This document shows positions 20,406-33,500 of a stretch of 64,000 bases of DNA, one piece after another (within the stretch, counting starts at the first letter, position 1; every line of letters begins with the position of its first letter). Source of the stretch: Platanthera guangdongensis (lineage: Eukaryota > Streptophyta > Magnoliopsida > Asparagales > Orchidaceae); contig CM077152.1 of NCBI GenBank assembly GCA_039583875.1, forward strand, positions 15,487,059-15,551,058. Reading direction: 5' to 3'. The position numbers were made by a program, and so were the translations under genes. The notes under the pieces are model-generated. The model was not told where the DNA came from, did not search any database, and saw nothing but the letters and a program-made list of their open reading frames with translations.

Positions 20406-20927
20406 CATTATATTAGGCGTGCACATAAAGACCACGGTCCCGGTCCGGGACCGGTCCTGGGCAGGATCGGTCTTTTGGGACACCGGTCCCGGACCGGTCC
20501 TGCCCAAATCGGTCCCGGTCCGGGACCGGTTTTTCCTTTGAAAACTGGGACCGTCTGGGACCGGAAGGACCGGTCCTAACCGGTCCTAACCGGTCCCAGA
20601 CCGGGACCGGTTAATTAAATTAATTATTTTAATTTTTTTTATATTATTATATTTCAATTTTAATGATTTAATTAAATTAAATATTAACATGTAATAATTT
20701 GAAATGCAAAATTGCAAAGTAAATAAAATTTTTTATTAAATTTGAAATCAAACTACAAAATCAAAATACAAATTACAAATTATAATACAAAATCAAAATA
20801 CGAACATTTTTATTAAATTTGAAATTATATTACAAAATACAAATTCAAAATTTTGAGTTGAGTCTTGGACTCGTCTTCAACTCCGGAGTCGCGTTTGATT
20901 TTGATCTCGTCTTCAACTTCAACGTCA

Positions 20928-22893
20928 TTATTCTGCGGCGCTCCCCAGATTTAAGTTATTAAGCTCGTCTTCAATTTCAGACTCACTGTCTTCAATTGAC
21001 GAGACGTGTTGTCTCCTCCTCAAAGCGTCCAAATGGTCCTTGTAGCAAATGCAAATCTCCAAAGATTCTTCGGTCAAACGGCTCCTTCGCTCGTTCAGAA
21101 TCCTGCCATTCAAAGAAAATGCAGACTCCGAAGCTACCGTACTAGCTTGGATGGTTAGTAAATCACGGGCCATTAAGGCCAAAATAGGATAATTATTACA
21201 TTTAATTTTCCACCATTTTAAAATATCAAAATTTTCTATTTTGTACTCGGTCATAAAATCTTGAAACTGTGTTTTGCTATATAAACTTAATTCGTTTAAA
21301 GAACTCGAAGTTCGTTGTTTTTTTTTCGAAACTAATTCTAAAAATCTATTTTTTAAAATATCTTTTGTTCGAGGGGCGGTGGATTCCTCGCGAGGTCGCA
21401 ATCCATATAGTTGATCGTAATAATTATATAGGCGAGTAAAATCAGAATTAAATTTTGCAACACTAACGTTGTGAAAATCACTAGAAGATTCGTTTAACTC
21501 TAAATTTCGATTAATTTCCTCTATAAAATTTTCAACCCCGTCTACACTCATTAAAGGGTTTAAAGCCGCAGCACAAGAAAACATAGGTGGCATATGCGTA
21601 TAATATTTTAAAAACTTTTCCTCCATTACTAATATTAACGGACGCCACATTGGGTTAATTTTGTAAGTTTTAAACGTTTCAGTAATTAATAAAAAATTTT
21701 CAATAACAAGCGAGCTAGTAGGATAATAAACGCCAGATAAAATAGTTGTTGCCCGATAAAAACTTTCTAATAAATTTACGTAATCTTCGATTATAGCCCA
21801 ATCTGACGCATCTAAATCATGTGATTCTTCTACACTATTATAAAATTCTATCAATAACGATTTCTGTGACAAAGCCCGTTTTAACATTTTGTACGTGGAA
21901 TTCCATCGTACCGACATATCATAAGATGAACCCAAAAATTTTTTACCCTGTGCTATAACAAATTTTTTGAAATCTTGTTTTCGTCGTTTTGAACTATAAA
22001 TAACTCGTAACATAGTACATATTTTAATAACATAATTTTTCATAAAAGTTAAACTATCTTGCACAATTAAATTAAGAACGTGGCATACGCAACGTGTATG
22101 AAAAAAAAATAACATCTAGCATAGGTTCCAAATCATTAATCAAATATTTAATAGCCATATTATTATTCGAGGCGTTATCAAACGAGATACTTAAAATTTT
22201 ATCTTTTATTTTAAAATCTCTAATACACTTAATAATCACCTGATAAATAGCTTTACCGGTGTGCGGATATTCAAAACCTTCAAAACAAATTATACGTTTA
22301 TTTAATTCCCAACTATCGGGATCGACCCAGTGACAAGTTATGCAAATATAAGAAAGTCTGTCAACTAAACCGGTAGTCCAAACGTCGCTCGTTAAACTAA
22401 CTCGACCGTCGAATGTTTCAAAAAAATTTTGTAAATATAATTTTGATTGCAGGTAAGCTTGTAAAGCATCACGTCGAGTTGTAGTACGACTTACCTGTTG
22501 ATATTTTGGTTGAAGTGCTTCGTGTATGTAAGACGTCATTTCGTCGTTGTCGTAGTGGTTGAACGGAAGTCCGCTTTTGATGACATTCTCCATTTATCGC
22601 TCCCGTTGCCGAGCTTGGTCATACGTCCAAATGTGCCCGGTCATCGAAATTTGAGCTTGGTTGGCCTCCGACGGGGCTTGTTTGGAAAGACACGATTTGT
22701 TGTGTCGGGCGAGCGTTGTGTTGCTACTATTAGCGGCCATAAGCTTCGCGCAAAGTTTGCACTTCGCCTTAATTTCGCCGCCGATCCGCACTTTATCGAA
22801 GTTATCTCATACAGCCGCTTTATGCCGGTGCTCAACGATCTCATGATCGACGGACGCTGAGGAGGATGCCAGCATGGAGGAGGAGGAAGCCAT
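20928..22893 (-). pseudogene. hAT (Ac-like) transposase, three lesions
   Basis: The ATG at 22893 starts MASSSSMLASSSASVD. A BED zinc finger follows (CKLCAKLMAANSSNTTLARH, then NKSC, near 22670-22760), then the RNase H-like core with TSDVWTT and SFDNASNNN, CHVLNLIVQDSL, and the hAT C-terminal dimerisation domain (LALMARDLLTIQASTVASES) near 21090-21190. The reading frame is continuous except for an in-frame TGA just after HRHKAAV (about 22807), an in-frame TAA before MENVIKSG (22594-22596), and a frameshift in the A/T run near 22100-22110. Total coding length is about 655 codons, normal for Ac-like hATs. The copy is probably inactive but could be mobilised in trans. Confidence 0.92.
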
Positions 22894-23010
22894 TAAACAC
22901 GAATATGAGTGAGAGAGAGAGTGAGAGAGATAGTGAGAGAGATAGTGAGAGAGAGAAAGAGAGAAAAATGAGTGGGGGGGTTTAAATAAATAAAAAAAAA
23001 TTAAGAATAT

Positions 23011-23220
23011 AGAGCCAAATGGCTCTTTTATGAGCCTGCCACGTGGCAGGCTCATAAAAAGAGCCGTTCGGCTGTTTTAATGAGCCTGCCACGTGGCAGG
23101 CTCATTAAAAGAGTCGTTCGGCTCTTTTAATGAGAGACGAACGGCTCTATTAAAAGAGCCGTTAAGCTCTTTTAATAGAGCCGTTAACGGCTCTATTAAA
23201 AGAGCCTTAACGACTCTTTT
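23011..23220. repeat. stacked palindromes upstream of the hAT transposase
   Basis: It contains the 22-bp palindrome GAGCCTGCCACG/TGGCAGGCTC twice (about 23031-23054 and 23080-23105), each with a G-box CACGTG centre and flanking complementary T/A runs. The palindrome AATAGAGCCGTT/AACGGCTCTATT is near 23173-23196, with several GAGCCGTT half-sites. It lies just 5' of the transposase ATG, so it may be promoter or subterminal binding sequence. Confidence 0.85.
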
Positions 23221-23436
23221 ACCGGTCCCGAAACCGGTCCCGGACCGGGACCGGTAAAAGAACGGTCTTTTACCGGTCCCGGTCTGGGACCGGTTTTTTA
23301 CCCTTTTTAGAGGGACTGGCAGGGACCACAGGACCGGTCCGGGACCGGACCGGTCCTAACTGGGACCGGTCTCTGTCCGGTCCCAACCGGTCCGGACCGG
23401 TTGGGACCGGTTTTTTTGTGCACGCCTACATTATAT

Positions 23437-26400
23437 GATGCCTTGGTAATCCAGACGGCCATCGAAAACTTCACAGTCTTAAGGATCTTGGTAGATAATA
23501 GGAGTTCGGTAAATGTGATCTTCAAGGCCTTTGATGAGATGAAGGTGGAAGCTAGGAGGGTGCTAGCCTCGTATGGACCTCTGTTCGGATTCTCAGGCGA
23601 GAGAAAGGAAGTAGAAGGAGAAGTGGGACTCCGTGTTACCTTAGGAGGGATGTCCCGAAACTGCTGGTTTGTTATTGTGGATGCTCTGAGCCGCTACAAT
23701 GTTATCTTTGGGCGTCCCCTTATCAGCGCTTTTTGATGCGTACCCTCTTCCTTCCACCAATGCTTGAAGTTCAATAGTGGAGGAGTGCAAATCTGGATCG
23801 GGGGAGATCCCAAGGTAGCAAGGGAATGCTATGTCACAGCCGTCAACCCCATTTTATGGATGGGAGAAGCAGAAGAGTTCGAGAAAGAGATGGAGGAGAA
23901 GGCTAGGTTGCAGGCTACTGAAGAAGTGGAGAAGAAGGGATCAAGGCAGACGTGGCTTGTCATCATCTCAATCTTGATCTCAACGCCTGCCCGATCCGTC
24001 AAAAGAAGATGTTCGTGTCGAGCAAGCTGGCGGAACCAATCCAAAAGGAGGTAGAGAATTTGGTGAGGGCGGGTTTGGTATCAGAGATCCAGTACCCAGG
24101 CTAGGTCTCCAATGTTGTGATGGTCAAAATGGTGACGAGAGGTGGAGAATGTGTGTTGACTTTTCTTTGATAAATAAAGCATGTCCCAAAGATTGCTACC
24201 CCTTGCCTCAAATCGACGTGCTGGTAGATTCAACCATCGGTTTTTTCTGTAATGAGTTTCTTAGAAGCATTTTGCGGCACCACCAAATAAGGACACAACC
24301 GCCAGATGTTAAGGATGTTTCCTTCATCACAGATGACGGGTGTTATAGTTATAAAATGATGACGTTCGGGTCAAAGAATGCATGGTCTACATATTAGAGG
24401 ATGATGGATAAGTCTTCAAGGAACAAAAGGGGAGGAATCTTGAGGTCTATGTAGACGACCTGACGATGAAAAGAAAAGACGTATAATCTCACCTCCTAGA
24501 CTTGACGGAGACTTTCGCCACCTTGAGAAAGTACAAGATGAGGCTTAACCCTCTGTAGGTCAATTTCGAGGTTGGGAGAGGGAAGTTTTTGGGTCACCTC
24601 ATCATCCCCTTGTGGGTAGATCCCAACCCGGATAAGGTTAATGCGATACTAGAGCTGGAATCGCCACGGAACACCAAGAAGATTCGACATCTTACAGGGA
24701 AACTAGCAGGTCTGAGCAGGTTCTTATTTCGAGCAGGGGAGAAGTGCTCGCCTTTCTTCAAGGTGCTAAGGGGTACCGACATTTTGAGTGGACCAAGGAG
24801 TGTGAGGAGGCCTTCCAAGCTCTGGAGCAGCAGCTCACCAAGGCTCCACTACTCCAGGGTCCAAAGGATGGTGAAGAATTAGCTTTGTATCTCGGGGTGG
24901 GGGGAAGAAGCTGTGAGCTCTGTTCTATTTCGGGGAGAAGGAAGTAGGTAGTTGTCGGTATACTATGTAAGCAGGGTTTTGAGGAAGGCGGAGCTCAACT
25001 ATCCCATCTTGGAGAAGTTTGTCTTTGCCCTCAGCCAGGAAGCTTCGACCTTACTTCCAGGCACATTCCATCAAGGTGGTGACATCTCGTTCGTCCCATG
25101 ATTATCAATGAAGGCTCAAGTTGTAGCGGATTTCTTGGCAGAATATGTCACGAAAGTGGAAAAGCACGAGCAGCCCGACCTGGCAACCTGGGATGTGCTC
25201 GTAGATGGAGAGTATGGAAAACATTCTTTCTGAGCGGGAGTGATCTTGAGGAGTTCCCATGGGACAATGATCGAGCAAGCTGTCGACATCCGTTTCCCCA
25301 CCACCAGCAACCAGGTCGAGTATGAGGTGGTGATAGCGGGACTTCGTTTGGCCAGGGAGATCTAGATCCGAGATGTGAGGGTCTCCACGAACTTTATGGT
25401 GGTGTCCTCACAAGTTAGGGGAGAGTTTGAGACAAGGGAACCAACCCTCCAGAAGTATCTCGCCAAGGTCACGAGCCTCATTGGGTTGTTTTGCACTTTC
25501 TCGATCTGGTACGTGCCTCGGGAGGAAAGTTTGCATGCAGATCACCTCGCCAAGTTTGGCCCCTGGGCAGGAGGAACTGTGTCATAACTGTTCTGACCTT
25601 CCATCGACGAGGGGGAGCTAATGTAGATCAACCAGCGACCCCTATGGAGGGACCCCTTCATTCATTTCTTAGTATTAGGAAAGTTCCCAGAGAACATCCC
25701 GGATAAAAGAAGGTTCAGGTACAAGTCAGCTTACTATTTGTTGAGAGAGGGAGTACTATATCAGAAGACTCTCTCTGGCTCTTCGCTAGGTGCGTGGCCG
25801 AGGATGAGGTCCCTCGGGTCTTAGAGGAGATCCACTCTAGGGAATGCGGCAGCCACTCGGGAAGTCAAACTCTAGAAAAGAGAGTATTGCAGCGGGGATA
25901 CTTTTGGCCGACTATTAGCAAAGACACTGCGAAATTTGCAAAGAAGTGCAAAAAATGCCAACTTTATGCGTCACTACAACTCCTTCCGGCGCAAAGGCTC
26001 AGGACGATCACGATGTCATGACCCTTCGTAATATGGGGACTACACCTAGTTGGTCCCTTCTCATAGGCAAGCGGTCAGAGGAAATTCCTTTTAGTTGTGG
26101 TGGATTATTTAGTTCAAGGCATTAGCAAAGGTAACATTGCAAGTAATTCACAACTTCATATGAGGGGAGATAATTTGCAGGCATGGGTTGCGCCTGGCTA
26201 TAGTCACTGACAACGGGCCTCAATTCACGAGCGAGGAGTTCATTAGCTTCTACGGATAATTGGGCATCGATCTCAGGTTTGCGTCCGTCCATAACCCCAG
26301 GAGCAGCTGTCAAGTGGAAGCCACAAACAAGATCATTGTTAACATGTTGAAGAAGAAGGTAGAAAATCAGAAGGGTAGCTGGGTGGAGCAGCTCCCCTCG

Positions 26401-26860
26401 GTCTTGTGGGCTTTAAGAACCTCCCCAAACACCGTTACCGGGTAAACCCCTTTCAAGCTATCACATGCGTCAGATGTCATGCTTCCCGTAGAATTCGAGG
26501 TGAGGCCCCCGCGTGTTGATGCCGTGGGAGATGGCGGTGAGGAATGGAGAATGAAAAATGAGGGAGAGCAATGGTTGTCTCTTGATCTAGTGGAAGAGCT
26601 CCGTGACCTAGCGGCCCTTCGTCAGGAGGAGGTCAAACGTCGAATGGCAAAGTACTTTGATAAAAACATCAGGATTAAGCATTTTGTAAAAGAGTGCCCA
26701 GTCCTCAAAAAGGTCGATGTCGTAGGAAGGGGGGAGTCATTGGAAAACTCCACTCTAACTGGGAAGGACCCTTTGTAATCCTTGAGCTGCTTCCTTCAGG
26801 TGGTTATTGCCTCCAAAATGTCACAGGGACCCCCTTAGCAACACTTGGAGTGGTGATGAC
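23437..26860 (+). pseudogene. gypsy2 pol (protease, RT, two RNase H, integrase), decayed
   Basis: Protease: RILVDNRSSVNVIFKAFDEM (DNGSS in the relatives). RT: MCVDFSLINKACPKDCYPLP at 24149 and YVDDLTM near 24450. The first RNase H is near 24740-25090. A second, archaeal-type RNase H near 25180-25560 reads NQVEYEVVIAGLRLA and YVPREESLHADHLAKFG. Integrase: the zinc-binding part with KCKKCQLYA near 25940, then VTDNGPQFTSEEF and IDLRFASVH near 26200-26285. The second RNase H places the element in the Tat clade. Many stops and frame changes break it throughout. Confidence 0.88.
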
Positions 26861-26929
26861 CTGAAGCGCTTTTACCCTTGAGATGAATGAAAATAAGGAT
26901 CCACTTCTCACTAGATACCTTTTCACTCT

Positions 26930-27440
26930 ATCGACACTGCTCATTAAGTTCAAATTAGAATACCCTTGATGGGACCCTGCTGGTCGGGCTCTCACTAGCC
27001 GGCAGAGCAGGCAGGTCACTTGGGTAGGAGGTTGGGTTAGAAGCAATTTCAAACCAGAATACCATCGATGATACCCCATTAACCGGGATCTCACTAGCTG
27101 GCAGGGCAGGCAGGTCATACAAGTAGGAGGTTAAGTTAGAACCAAGTTCAAATTAGAATACCCTCGATGGGACCCCACTGATCGGGCTCTCACTGGTCGG
27201 CAGGGCAGGTCGATCGGGTAGGAGGTTGAGTTTGAAGCAATTTTAAACCAGAATACCCTTGATGGGACCCCGCTGACCGGGCTCTTACTAGCCGACAGGG
27301 CAGACATGTCGCTCAGGTAGGATGTTGAGCTAGAACCAAGTTCAAATCAGAATACCCTCGATGGGACCCCGTTGATCGGGCTCTCACTAGCTGGCAGGAC
27401 AGGCAGGTCGACAAGTCGCTCGGGTAGGAGGTTGAGCCCT
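26930..27440 (+). repeat. gypsy2 3'-region tandem repeat, about 98-bp unit, 5 copies
   Basis: The anchor gaatacc(c/a)tcgatg recurs at 26958, 27057, 27156, 27251 and 27350. Each unit contains gggctctcactagctggcag, the complement of the gypsy3 array core. Confidence 0.88.
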
Positions 27441-27986
27441 AAAGAAGATGGAGTCATGTTTACATTAACCGAGTTCTGACAAGCCAGATGAATGTTACCC
27501 CTCAAGGGAGAAGGGTAAAGAGAGATGGCCGAGGTGAAGGCGGTTGGGTTTCGTTCCCTCTCGCTGTAAGTACTGCTCCTCTCACGTGAACACGAAGTAA
27601 AAGCTTCGGCTCCGCAAGTACTCAGATCTCATGATAGTGGCGAGATCTGGTTCCCGCGAGCTAAGGAAGAAGGTATCACGTACATCTTGGCGAGTCGGAA
27701 GAGCCCAAAGGAAAGCACTCAACCATGAATTAACCACGCGATGCACAAAAATGAGCATAATGAAAGTAAATTTGATTCTTTACTAATCACAAAATATATG
27801 TGAGGCGCGCTCGCCTTTACAATGTCAAAAAGAGAAAAAAGAAAAATTATATCCCTCAACTCGAGGGCGGGTCTTTGGACGACCATTCCCTCTTGCCATC
27901 ATCAGGGGAATAGCCACGCCCGAAGACTTCGGGCTTGCATCTCGTGGGTAGAAGTCTGGGATAAGGTTTCTTGCAAACAATTCCAT
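27441..27986. other. gypsy2 spacer, no gene seen
   Basis: Non-coding sequence between the tandem array and the 3' end of the antisense gene. 27780-27860 is A-rich on the plus strand and may hold that gene's 3' end. Confidence 0.4.
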
Positions 27987-29772
27987 TCAATCGTCTCGCA
28001 AGGCATCAAATTTGGGCAGTATGTTCAGATTTGACTCTGTGGTCTGCATGATCCATAATTCGCGAGTGTTTTCCACCTCCTCCGGTGAGAAGTGGAGAAG
28101 AGTGCACACACTGTAGAAGGTCGTGCTGGGTGCGGCGGGAGTCTTTTCTGCGGGCTTTTGCGAGCTCCAGCTTGCTGGCCTCAAGCTCCCACTCCAAGTC
28201 GTCGATGAGCGACCTCAGACGATTGGCGGTCTCAACATCATATGTAAAATTATGAGAAACACAAGGTAAAAAGTAAAGGAGGTAAAAAGGCAAGAAGAAT
28301 TACCACACCGCCAGAGTGCTTAGCTAGGAAGCGCTCCGTTAATTCAAGGTGTGTATCAAGGTCGAGGACTTTTTCCTCAGCGAACTCTCGGGCAGCCTCG
28401 ACATTCCTAAATTTCTTGCGGAAGCTAATCTCTCTTCGCACGGCCATATGAGCAAGCTCAGTGGCGCACGGATGGGCTTGTGACTCTCGTAGACGAGTTC
28501 TTTCATCGTCAACCTGTCGTACTCCTCGACATCTTGTCGACCGTAGGATCTGTAGCTAAGTGAGTACGCATCCTTGCTAGTATGGCTGGACTCAGTCCAG
28601 GAAGGCAGAAAAGCAGAGAGGGAGATCCTGTATGAGCGCTCATCCCAGACTAGCAGGGGTTGTCCATAACCATCCCTGGGCCTTTGCCCCAACCCGAAGT
28701 TGGGGTGCGAGGTGACAATTCCCAGTTCTCCACCCCTAGCTTGCCACCGCCCTGTTGCTCCCCTGTTGGATGTGTTTTCTCCCTCACTGGGGTAGTCTTC
28801 TTCGGGAGGATGGGCTCGCCAGAGGGAGGTCTTTTGGTGGCAATTATCTTATGATGCTTTAGGGGGTCCGCCGGAAGACAATCCCGCGTCAGGCCCTCTC
28901 CCGGGCTCTCCCCTTTTCTTCTTGTCGCTGCCGGAAGCAGGTGCCCGCAGGTCATTGGAACACGTGGCGGTAGCAGATCGAGCAAGAGTGGGGGCGGGAT
29001 CCTTCTCACCTTTCCTCACATATGGCGAGTGCGCATGGATATCACGCTCACCTGCAAGAACGCCAGGACAACAACGCGTCAAGATAGCATAAGAGGCATG
29101 ATAAAGTTGCGGGAAAGGTATGCGAGCTCACCGACACCTGGAAGTACAGGTAGTAATAAGTCGACGTTGCTCCGCAGATGGGCGACTTCAAAATTCTTCC
29201 CTAGGAAGAACTTGTGTAATTTGGCATCCTCGTCGTCGACACGTGGGGCTCGGCAAGTGATCTCATCCTTTTGTACTGGTGCATACGAGAGATTGTCGTG
29301 ATCACCCTTGACAAAAATGAACTGATTGGTCCAGTAGTGGGCCTTGTTGATGGTCTCACAGACCTTGATCTGCGAGCCAGTGAGAAAAACCACCCTGTCG
29401 CTGGTGGCCCGGTAGATGAATAACTTGCGGAAAACCGTCATGTTAAACACTATCCTCTCTTCGCGCAGGTAGCACGCGTAAGCCACTAGCATCGAGATCC
29501 CATTGGGGATGATCTGCAAGGGCACCAGCCCAAAGTACTTGAAAAACTGCTTCACCTCTATAATGAGAAGCGAAGTCCCATCTCGAAATGTGTGAGAGGA
29601 TGGTGAATTCATCTTCCTTGATGGAGTTGATGGACTCGCCCACCTTAGGCACGCGAGCCTCGAATCCTGCAGACACAAACTCTGGGATAATCAATGACAT
29701 TTCGTCTTTCGAGACCTGTCTGTCGGGGAAGACGTAGTCAAAGAAATGGGTTGCACAGTTCTGATGCCCCTT
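27987..29772 (-). pseudogene. gypsy2 antisense gene B (Transposase_28-like), broken
   Basis: It runs opposite to gypsy2 pol. The conserved block is near 29190-29700: PEFVSAGFEARVPKVGESIN, then FLTGSQIKVCETINKAHYWT and DDEDAKLHKFFLGKNFEVAH. It aligns with the gypsy3 antisense gene (PGFEARRPRPGEAIN, YFGGSLIKVREIANKHHNW). I place it in the family called Putative gypsy type transposon (Transposase_28). Downstream, 28339-28692 (WDERSYRISLSAFLPSW) and 28006-28447 (coiled coil) match later exons of the gypsy3 gene. A possible start exon is at 34626-34662 (MALARWLATAGR), now separated by the copia insertion 29773-34625, behind a TATA box at 34746. Frame changes near 29580 and 29700 suggest decay. Confidence 0.72.
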
Positions 29773-30144
29773 TGTTGAAGTATTAGACCGGGCGGCCTTG
29801 CGGTCTGATCCAGCGGTTTGTTGACCGAGCGGTCTGGCGGTCTCACTCTGAAGCCTGGAGACCGGGCGGTCTATCGGTCTCCCATTGCGGCCTGTTCTAT
29901 CCTGCTGGAGTTGCCGAGCGGTTAACCCATCTGTCTAACCGCGCGGCCTGTGCGGTCTCCTTTATTTCTAGCCGCTCAGTACTGTAAATGTTTAGTCCCA
30001 CATTGTTTGTATACTCTCTCTCATATCTCCTCCATTCTATATAAGGGAGGTCATACCTTTGTAAATGATATCTTTTTTGGATAATAAAATTTCAATTATT
30101 CAAAAGTCTATCCGTTTGTTCTTTCTTATTCGCTACTTCCTACA
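29773..30144 (+). repeat. copia 5' LTR (372 bp)
   Basis: TGTTGAAGTATTAG ... TTCCTACA. U3 carries repeated GCGGTCT motifs (29800-29960). TATA box CTATATAAGGG near 30038-30048; poly(A) signal-like aataaaa near 30081. It contains no gene. Confidence 0.95.
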
Positions 30145-30156
30145 TGGTATCAGAGC
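30145..30156 (+). promoter_or_regulatory. copia primer-binding site (initiator tRNA-Met)
   Basis: TGGTATCAGAGC immediately follows the LTR end TACA at 30144. Confidence 0.95.
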
Positions 30157-30581
30157 ACACGGTCGTTTCCTCCTGATTGTGTGCGCTCGGCTTGTTTTCC
30201 GCTTTCCGCGACCTGTCTCGCGGCTTACCTTCTCTTCTGTCTGCTGCCCTGTTCGCGCGGCTTGTTTCTGTCCGCTGCCCTGTTCGCGCGGCTTGCTTCT
30301 CCTTGGTTCTCTTCTCCTCCTGCTTTTCGTCGCCGCGACCTGTTTCGTTGTCGCCGCGACCTGTTTCTTGCCTCTCCGACTTCCTAGTCGTTGCGGCCTG
30401 TTTCTGTTCACCCGGCCTGCGACTTGTTGTAGTCGCTACTTCTTGCCTCCTCTTCCCTTCTGTTCGCTCGGCCTTTTCAGTCCGCGCGACCTCTTCCCCG
30501 CTGTGCCTTTGACTGCTTTCTAGCCGCTTGTGTTCGCGCAGCCTCTTCTTTTCTATCCGCTGCGATTTCTTGCTGTGTTCT

Positions 30582-33500
30582 ATGACTACTTCCGGTCTCA
30601 CCACTACTCCTGCTGTGGCTTATCAGCAGGTTCAGGCTCTTGGTGCTGAAATCCTCCAGAATCGCCCCTTCTCCGCGGACTTGGCCGACCAGCACAAACA
30701 CTTCCAGGAACTCCTGGTTGTTTGTTATCTTCTTCGTCTTCCCGATTCTTATGATATGATCCGCCAGCAGATCTTGGGTGAGGCAGAATCTCCTACTTTG
30801 GATGCCACCGCGGCTCGCATTGTCGTTGTTACTTTGCTGCTCCAGCGGCCTCTGTTGGCCTCCCCCATTCCCAGGACTCCTTTGCTCACCAAGCTCAGAG
30901 GGGGGGACCTAGTAGCCGCGGCCACTCCGGCAGACGGGGTTCATCCCGGTTCCTCTGCTCTCACTGTGGTCGTACCGGCCATTCTGTTGACTGCTGCTGG
31001 CAGAAACATCCTCATCTTCGCCCTTCCGGTGATGCTCCTTCTTCGGCCTCCGCATCTTCTCGGTCGTCTGCCCCTGTGGCCACGACGTCAGGTAGTGCCC
31101 ACGCCGCTACCCAAGGTAAATGGCTGATTTACTCCGGTGCTACAAATCATATGACGGGCAACCCTCATTGCTTCTCCCGTCTTGAGACACATGACCGCTT
31201 ACCCCCGGTCCGTGTGGCGGATGGTTCACCGTCCCCGGTTCATGGGACGGGCATGGTTCAACTCACCCCATCGCTTTGCTTGGAGGACACCCTCTATGTC
31301 CCGAAGTTCCCATGCAATTTGTTATCAGTTACTACTTTATGCCGACAACTTCAATGCTCCGTCTTATTCACTCCCACTACTTGTTCTTTTCAGGACCCGA
31401 GGACCCAGCGGACGATTGCTACTGGGACTGAGAGCGGCAACCTCTACTTCCTCTACGATGTTTCCGCTCTGTCCGCCTACTGCTCCTCCACAGATCTCCT
31501 TCAATGACATCTTCGCCTTGGACATCCTCCTACTCGGATTCTTCGCCAGCTTCTGCCCCACTTACCTCCTACCAGTTCTCCGCTCAACTGTGATGCGTGT
31601 CAGCTTGGCAAACATCATCGCTCCTCCTTCCCACCGAAGCAAGGTCGTGGCTCCTCTCGCCCATTTGATCTTATTCATTCTGATGTATGGGGTCCTGCTC
31701 CTACCCTCACTGTTGGTCGGGGCAGTTCCTATTTTGTCACTTTTATAGATGATTTTTCCCGCTGTACCTGGGTGTATCTGTTAAAAGATCGCTCTGAACT
31801 TTTTTCTATTTGGCAATCCTTTTATTTTATGATTCAGACTCAATTTGCTATTTCTATTAAAGTTTTACGTTCTGATAATGCCAAGGAATATCTGAATCAT
31901 GAGTTCGCCTCTTTCTTTCACCAACATGGTCTGCTTCATCAAACGACTTGTGTTTACACCTCCCAGCAGAATGGGGTGGCGGAGCGTAAAAACCGTCACC
32001 TGCTTGATGTTGCTCGTACTCTCATGACGCAGATGCACGTCCCTCGCTCCTACTGGGGCTACGCTGTGCTCCTCGCCTGATATCTCATCAATCGCCTTCC
32101 CTCCACAGTTCTCCACGGCCAGACTCCCTTCTCCATTCTCTACCCCCACAAGGAACCTTTTCCTCTCCCTCTCCGTGTCTTTGGCTGTACGGCCTTTGTT
32201 CACGCTCCCTCCGCTACCCGCGACAAGCTTTCCCCCCGCTCCACCAAGTGTGTCTTTTTGGGGTACTCTACTACTCAAAAAGGCTATTGCTGCTTTGACC
32301 CCCTTCTCCGCAAGCAGTTTGTATCCGCGGATGTGACCTTTTTCGAGAATGCTTCCTATTTCTCTCCTACATCTTCTCTTCCTTCTCATCTCTCCGTTCC
32401 TTCCCCGCCTCTCGACGTTTTCCCACCTCCGTCTCCTCCTCCACTGACTCCTTCCCAGTCCGTCTCCCCACCCACCTCTCCACCCTCCTCTCCGCCGCCA
32501 TCTCTCTCTAGTCCCGGGCTAGCCTTCTCCGCAACGGACGCTCCGGTCGCTGACGCTCCCGTCGCTGACGCTCCCGTCGACCTGGATCTTCCCATTGCTC
32601 TTCGCAAAGGGGTGCGGGCGTGTACTCAACACCCGCTTGCGGCAGTTGTTTCCTATGATCGGCTTTCTCCTTCTCGCAGGTGTTTTGCCTTGGCTATCTC
32701 TGCTACTTCTACTCCCCGCACCTACCAGGAGGCTCTTGCTCTCCCTCATTGGAAGTATGACATGGATGAGGAGATGGCTACTCTTACTGAACGGGGTACC
32801 TGGACCCTGGTTCCTTCTCCCGTGGGCACTGATGTGGTTGGCTGTCGCTGGGTCTTCGTTGTGAAGTTTCGCCCCAACGGCACTGTGGATCGCTACAAAG
32901 CCCGGCTGGTGGCCAAGGGCTTCACTCAGACTTACGACATTGATTACTTTGATACCTTTTCTCTGGTTGCTCACCTCAGCACCATCCGGGTTCTCCTTTT
33001 TGTGGTTGTTAACCGGGATTGGACTATTTCCCAGCTTGATGTGAAGAATGTCTTTCTCTATGACGATCTTCAGGAGGACGTCTATATGGAGCAACCTCCT
33101 GGGTATGTTGCTCAGGGAGAGACACGTGTATGTCATTTGAAGAAGGCCATTTATGGCCTCAAGCAGAGCCCTCGGGCATGGTTCGACAAATTCAGTGGTA
33201 TTGTGGCTACCATCGGCTTTCGAAGGAGTTCGGCAGATCACTCCTTATTCATTCGCAAAACGACATCGGGACTGGTGGTTTTGGCCGTATATGTGGATGA
33301 TATTCTTCTTACTGGCGATGACCGAGATGAAGTGGACTTGACGAAGAAGCACCTCCGTCAGCATTTGGTCACGAAGGATATGGGCTCCCCGAAATACTTT
33401 TTGGGGATAGAAATCTCTCGGAAACTTGACTCGTTGGTTCTCTCCCAACGGAAGTATGCCCTTGATCTTCTACAAGAAGTAGGACTGACAGGTGCCAAAC

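Larger units (their letters stand above)
20414..23428 (-). mobile_element. hAT transposon (3015 bp) with 8-bp TSD
   Basis: The ends TAGGCGTGCAC and GTGCACGCCTA are perfect inverted repeats, flanked by cattatat at 20406-20413 and 23429-23436. Removing the element rejoins the gypsy2 protease frame (DEDPLYDALVIQ). Both subterminal regions (20430-20610, 23220-23410) are packed with GGACCGGT/ACCGGTCC motifs, likely transposase-binding repeats. One transposase gene on the minus strand fills most of the interior. Confidence 0.96.

Noticed and set aside
29800..29960. GCGGTCT-rich stretch considered as a separate satellite
   Set aside because: It is the U3 part of the copia LTR and is repeated identically in the 3' LTR.
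30065..30523. 152-residue ORF right after the copia LTR
   Set aside because: It lies in the untranslated leader between LTR/PBS and the gag ATG at 30582; cysteine/phenylalanine-rich low-complexity frame.
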